A DNA stretch of 64,000 nt from Thalassobaculum fulvum (GTDB taxonomy: Bacteria; Pseudomonadota; Alphaproteobacteria; Thalassobaculales; Thalassobaculaceae): NCBI RefSeq assembly GCF_014652915.1, contig NZ_BMZS01000008.1:62001-126000 (forward strand), read 5' to 3'. Below, piece after piece: positions 60,589-64,000 of this stretch (positions within the stretch are counted from its first letter, which is position 1; each line of letters opens with the position of its first letter). Position numbers and translations under genes: made by a program. The notes below the pieces were generated by a model. It made no database searches. It worked only from the letters and a program-made list of their open reading frames with translations, and was not told the DNA's origin.

Positions 60589-60672
60589 GGTCCCGGGTCG
60601 TGCTTCGCACGCCCGGGATGAGGGTGTGAGACGCCCCCCCTTGCTCCCTCATCCCGGCCTTGAGCCGGGACC
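60589..60672. repeat. Intergenic palindromic repeat, TCCCGG type
   Basis: GGTCCCGGGTC at the left mirrors GAGCCGGGACC at the right; CCCGGGATGAGG mirrors CCTCATCCCGG. It lies between the stop of the aldo-keto reductase gene and the start of thpR, both minus strand. Confidence 0.75.
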
Positions 60673-60706
60673 TACCGAGTGACGGGCGTCTGACGACCCT
60701 ACCCCG

Positions 60707-61750
60707 TCACGGGCACGGATTCGACCAGCGCGCCTGCAGGGTCTCGATGCCCTGCAGCACCTCCGGGCCCAGAACCACGTCGACGCTGTCGATGTCGGCC
60801 GCGAGCTGCTCCAGCGAGGTGGCACCGATGATGTTCGAGGTCAGGAACCGCCGCGAGTTCACGTAGGCCAGCGCCATCTGCGCCGGGTCCAGGCCGTGCT
60901 CGCGCGCCAGCGCCACATAGCCGGCGATCGCCGCCTGTCCGGTCTCGCCGGAATAGCGCCGGAAGTAGTCGGCGAACTCGGTCATCCGGGCGCCGGCCGG
61001 GCGCGCGCCGCCGTCGTACTTGCCGGTCAGCCAGCCGCCGGCCAGCGGCGAGTACGCCAGCAGCCCGATGTCCTCGCGGATCGCCACCTCGGCGCAGCCG
61101 ACCTCGAACGCCCGGTTCACCAGGTTGTAGGCGTTCTGCACCGACACCGGCCGCGGCAGGCCGGTGGCGTCGGCGATCCGGGCGAAGGTCATCATGCCCC
61201 ACGGCGTCTCGTTCGACAGGCCGACATGGTGGATCTTGCCGGCCTTCACCAGGTCGCCCAGGACCGCCAGGGTCTCGGCGATCGGCGTGGTGTCCTCGTC
61301 CTCGACATGGACGTAGCCAAGCTTGCCGAAGCTGTTCACCGAGCGCTCCGGCCAGTGCAGCTGGTACAGGTCGATCCAATCGGTGCGCAGCCGGCGCAGG
61401 CTGTCCTCGACCGCCCGGGTGAGATGGGCGCGGTTGAGCCTCGGCTTGCCGTCGCGGATATGGCCGAAGCGCTCGCCCGGGCCGACCGCCTTGGTGGCGA
61501 CGACCACGCGGTCGCGGGTGCCGCGCGCCGCCAGCCACGAGCCGATGATCTCCTCGCTGCGCCCGTAGGTCTCGGCGGTCACCGGCACCGAATACATCTC
61601 GGCCGTGTCGATGAAGTTGACGCCGCGCTCGAGCGCCAGGTCCATCTGCGCGTGGCCCTCGGCCTCGGTGTTCTGGCGGCCCCAGGTCATCGAGCCGAGG
61701 CAGATCAGGCTGACGCGGAGGTCGGTGCGGCCGAGCTGGCGGTACTGCAT
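60707..61750 (-). CDS. NADP(H)-dependent aldo-keto reductase (Tas-like)
   Basis: This is a 347-residue aldo-keto reductase with the (beta/alpha)8 barrel. The start MQYRQLGRTDLRVS and FIDTAEMYSVP are typical of the Tas/YghZ-like group. The catalytic tetrad is Asp and Tyr in DTAEMY, Lys in ATKAVG, and His in YQLHWPE. It reduces aldehydes or ketones using NADPH. ATG 61750 is the family start. Confidence 0.93.
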   Translation of the reverse strand: MQYRQLGRTDLRVSLICLGSMTWGRQNTEAEGHAQMDLALERGVNFIDTAEMYSVPVTAETYGRSEEIIGSWLAARGTRDRVVVATKAVGPGERFGHIRDGKPRLNRAHLTRAVEDSLRRLRTDWIDLYQLHWPERSVNSFGKLGYVHVEDEDTTPIAETLAVLGDLVKAGKIHHVGLSNETPWGMMTFARIADATGLPRPVSVQNAYNLVNRAFEVGCAEVAIREDIGLLAYSPLAGGWLTGKYDGGARPAGARMTEFADYFRRYSGETGQAAIAGYVALAREHGLDPAQMALAYVNSRRFLTSNIIGATSLEQLAADIDSVDVVLGPEVLQGIETLQARWSNPCP

Positions 61751-61846
61751 GAAAAAGGGCTCCGGAACAGGCGACGAAAGAGGTCGCGCTATACCGGAGC
61801 CCACTCACGGGGGCAACGCCCCCACCCTCGGGAGGTTCGGTGTGGC

Positions 61847-62086
61847 TCAGCCCGCCCGCAGCATGCCGAAGATCTCGTCCTTCAGCTTGACGCGCTGGCG
61901 CTTCAGCTCCTCGGCGTGCTCGTCGGTCGTCGGCTCGATCTCCTGCTCGATCCGGGCGATCTGCTTGTCGAGGTCGTGATACTGGTCGTACAGCCGCGCG
62001 AAATGCGCGTTGCCGGTCTTCAGGTCGTGGATGCGATCGCGGTACTCGGGAAATTCGGTGCCGATATCGTGGTGGAAATCGCCCAT
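61847..62086 (-). CDS. YdcH/DUF465 family small protein
   Basis: This is a 79-residue predicted coiled-coil protein. It has the DUF465 pattern: FPEYRDRIHDLKTGNAHFARL, YHDLDKQIARIE, then LKRQRVKLKDEIFGML. It is common in alphaproteobacteria and of unknown function. It is 97 nt upstream of the aldo-keto reductase, and downstream is the same strand. Confidence 0.92.
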   Translation of the reverse strand: MGDFHHDIGTEFPEYRDRIHDLKTGNAHFARLYDQYHDLDKQIARIEQEIEPTTDEHAEELKRQRVKLKDEIFGMLRAG

Positions 62087-62324
62087 GTGGTCTCGCTCCT
62101 GGTGGGTTGCTGCGCGAACCTAGCAGCCGGCCTGCGCCTCAAGGATGACCTGGATCAAGTCCACGTCGCCACGCCAGCCCCACCAGGATTGCCGTGCCGC
62201 CGGCCGACCGCCGAAGCGCGGTACGCGACGCGGATGCAGAGCACCCTGTCCGCGATTGACTTGGCAAATCCATCAACCGAAGATCGAATACTGCAGAACT
62301 CGAAGTGATAGCAGGGAGGGTGCC

Positions 62325-62600
62325 GTGGTCTTCTCCATCGGGCCGTTCTTCTTCGGCGTCGTGATCGGCTTCATCACCTACCGAACGCTGCGGCACACCA
62401 AGAATTCGGGGATCTCGGATCTCGCGACCGTCATCGGCGCCGTGGGCGGCGGAACCGTCCTGACCTTGTTCCAGACCGGCACAGACCGGTTCGACAGCTA
62501 TGCCATCGGGCTGGCGGCCGGGTTCTTCGCCTATCTCGCGATCGCGCTTCTTCTGGCCGGCAGAGACAAGACCGCGACCTTCCTCGGCGACGACGGCTAG
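62325..62600 (+). CDS. Small hydrophobic membrane protein
   Basis: This is a 91-residue protein with about three hydrophobic segments (2-18, 33-48, 58-78), so it should be an inner-membrane protein. No family is recognised. GTG 62325 follows GGGAGGG at 62314-62320, which decides the start. It precedes the partial large gene by 8 nt and likely shares its transcript. Confidence 0.7.
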   Translation: MVFSIGPFFFGVVIGFITYRTLRHTKNSGISDLATVIGAVGGGTVLTLFQTGTDRFDSYAIGLAAGFFAYLAIALLLAGRDKTATFLGDDG

Positions 62601-62608
62601 GCCCGGCC

Positions 62609-64000
62609 ATGGAGCCGGTGAGTGCGCTGAAGGCTGCGCTCGGCGATCCCGTCGGGTGGATCCGCATCGGCGCAATCCGGGCGGCTCAGGAACTCGCGCC
62701 GACCCGGGCCGGCGGCCTGCTCGCCGAGCATGCCGGGGCGCTCCGTCGTCCACTGGCGGTCGACGAGGCTTCGACCCTGGCCATCGCGATGGCGCATACC
62801 CGAGAGAACCCGCTTCCGCTAACCGCGGAGCTGCTGCAGGTGCCGCAGGACAGGCTGCGCGAGGCCCTGGCCGGCAACCGCGCGGACTGGTTCGAATTCC
62901 TGCGTGCGTCGGTGACCTCCGCCGGATTGCGCGGACCGGTCGGCGTCATCGGGCCGCTGATCGCGGCGTGGAACGGGCTGAGCTACCCCCCGGCGGCTCT
63001 CAGGCCGGGGAGGTCGGCGGCCCATCGCGCACAGGCCGCGAAGTCCGCTCTCGACCGGTGGAGCCGGATGCATGCGGACCCGGCGGCGGCGGCCGGCGCG
63101 TTCGAGGCGGTTCGCACGATGCTCGAGCGCGAAGACACGGCCGCAGCCGCGGATGCTCTGATTGCCGTCGCCTTGACCGACCCGCACGAATGGACGCGCG
63201 TCGTCGCCAGGAAGGCGGCCAGCGAACTTGGCCTCGACGCCGCCACACCGCTGCTCCGCAAGCTCGCGGGCGACGACGGACCGCATCCGGACGCCGACGC
63301 CGTCTGGGCCATCGCCCGCGACGACCGTCGCGAATCGATCGACGGGCTGACCCCCGAGGGGCTCTCGATGTTTCTGACGGCGGAAGCCCTCGAGGATTTC
63401 GCCGACCCGGCGACCGGCGCCGCGGTCGCGGCGGCGGCCATCGGCTGGGACGGCGACGCACGCGCGCGGGTCGTCCGGGTCGCCGGGCGAATGTCGGCGT
63501 CGGCGGCGCTGCCTGCCCTGGTCTGGTCCGCCCGACACCTGCCGTCGCCGCGGGAACGCGCCCGAGCCGCCGAGGTCTTGCACCGCATCGTCGCGCTGGA
63601 CGGTGCGCTCGATGCCCCGTTCCATCACATCCACCGGATCGAGTTCCCCCACGGGCATCTGGACTGGCTGCTCGACCTGGTGGCGCGGAACCGCACGCAG
63701 ACGAGCTGGGATGGCGATCCGGGCGTGGCGATCCCGATCCTTCGCGAGGCGATCGAAGCGCTGCCCGATATGGTCGGCACGGTGGGCCAAGCCTATTCCA
63801 CCGCGCGGACTGCCCACCTGGCGATGCTGTTCGGTTCGCACGTGCCGACGATCAGGCACCTGTTCGGGGACCGGCCGCTTCCCAAGGCACGACTCGAACG
63901 CGAGCCGAAGATCGACTTTCCCGAGCAGTGCTCCGTCGACGCCGAGGTGACGCTGACGGTGCAGCTGCGCGCCGTCGCCGGGCCGGCCGTCGGGCCGGTC
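62609..64000 (+). CDS. Large protein of unknown function, cut by the window end
   Basis: The frame is open from ATG 62609 to the window end, 464 codons without a stop. The protein is rich in Ala, Arg and Leu, with helical HEAT-like stretches (for example ALIAVALTDPHEWTRVVARKAAS at about 185-205 and the ARVVRVAGRMSASAALPALVW region). Near the end it changes to a beta-like segment (PEQCSVDAEVTLTVQLRA). No catalytic motif is visible in the part present. There is no signal peptide. Codon use is similar to its neighbours. Its function is not known; with the small membrane gene 8 nt upstream it may form one operon. Confidence 0.72.
   Translation, partial: MEPVSALKAALGDPVGWIRIGAIRAAQELAPTRAGGLLAEHAGALRRPLAVDEASTLAIAMAHTRENPLPLTAELLQVPQDRLREALAGNRADWFEFLRASVTSAGLRGPVGVIGPLIAAWNGLSYPPAALRPGRSAAHRAQAAKSALDRWSRMHADPAAAAGAFEAVRTMLEREDTAAAADALIAVALTDPHEWTRVVARKAASELGLDAATPLLRKLAGDDGPHPDADAVWAIARDDRRESIDGLTPEGLSMFLTAEALEDFADPATGAAVAAAAIGWDGDARARVVRVAGRMSASAALPALVWSARHLPSPRERARAAEVLHRIVALDGALDAPFHHIHRIEFPHGHLDWLLDLVARNRTQTSWDGDPGVAIPILREAIEALPDMVGTVGQAYSTARTAHLAMLFGSHVPTIRHLFGDRPLPKARLEREPKIDFPEQCSVDAEVTLTVQLRAVAGPAVGPV

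Overview
The window is very GC-rich, gene-dense DNA that reads as an alphaproteobacterial chromosome, probably Rhodospirillales-like. Supporting signs are the hemC-hemD-Mic60/mitofilin-hemY block, a DUF4170 protein, a YdcH/DUF465 protein, paired GTG/ATG starts with 4-nt overlaps, and many branched-chain-type and polyamine/Fe-type ABC transporter genes. The genus cannot be fixed from the sequence alone. There are no rRNA genes, phage genes, IS transposases or CRISPR arrays; one tRNA-Thr(CGT) is present.

Layout. 0-5 kb: YHS protein, PmbA/TldE, a clear creatinase, a pentapeptide-repeat protein. 5-10 kb: small cytochrome c, DUF4170 protein, MATE exporter, EVE protein, gpsA, tsaD. 10-15.7 kb: tetrapyrrole block (hemC, hemD, Mic60-like, hemY-like) and a hypothetical protein. 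15.8-20 kb: tRNA-Thr, an orphan sugar-binding-fold protein, a large alpha/beta hydrolase overlapped by a CobW-type metal GTPase. 20-20.6 kb: a FitAB/VapBC-like toxin-antitoxin pair with a palindromic operator.

20.65-24.04 kb is the most unusual region. Three minus-strand genes encode a 75-residue RiPP-precursor-like peptide ending in a Trp-containing tail, a protein fusing two cyclic-nucleotide-binding domains, a PqqD/RRE-like domain and an M50 membrane zinc protease, and a class-1 isoprenyl synthase-fold enzyme. The peptide tail resembles the Bacillus ComX pheromone, whose Trp is isoprenylated by ComQ. I propose a ComQX-like prenylated-peptide system with an NHLP-type leader and a cNMP-responsive protease.

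24.3-31 kb: a PotABCD-type ABC importer with two paralogous amidohydrolases. 31-40 kb: a Liv-type ABC importer and GAF protein bracketed by two gamma-glutamyltransferase-family enzymes. 40-50 kb: a run of catabolic enzymes (PanE-like reductase, TauD-like dioxygenase, ADP-forming acyl-CoA ligase, amidohydrolase, DmpA-type aminopeptidase, D-2-hydroxyacid dehydrogenase, PRISE-type SDR, VOC protein). 50-62 kb: a GlxA-type regulator, rhodanese, lepA, methyltransferase, two overlapping PAS proteins, two SDRs, CMD protein, sirtuin, LMW phosphatase, thpR, aldo-keto reductase and YdcH. The right edge cuts an unknown large protein.

Intergenic space is dominated by a family of roughly 100-150 bp palindromic repeats in two sequence flavours, always beside gene 3' ends. 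One pair (49.77-50.18 kb) is a 143-bp direct duplication separated by an 85-bp MITE-like hairpin.
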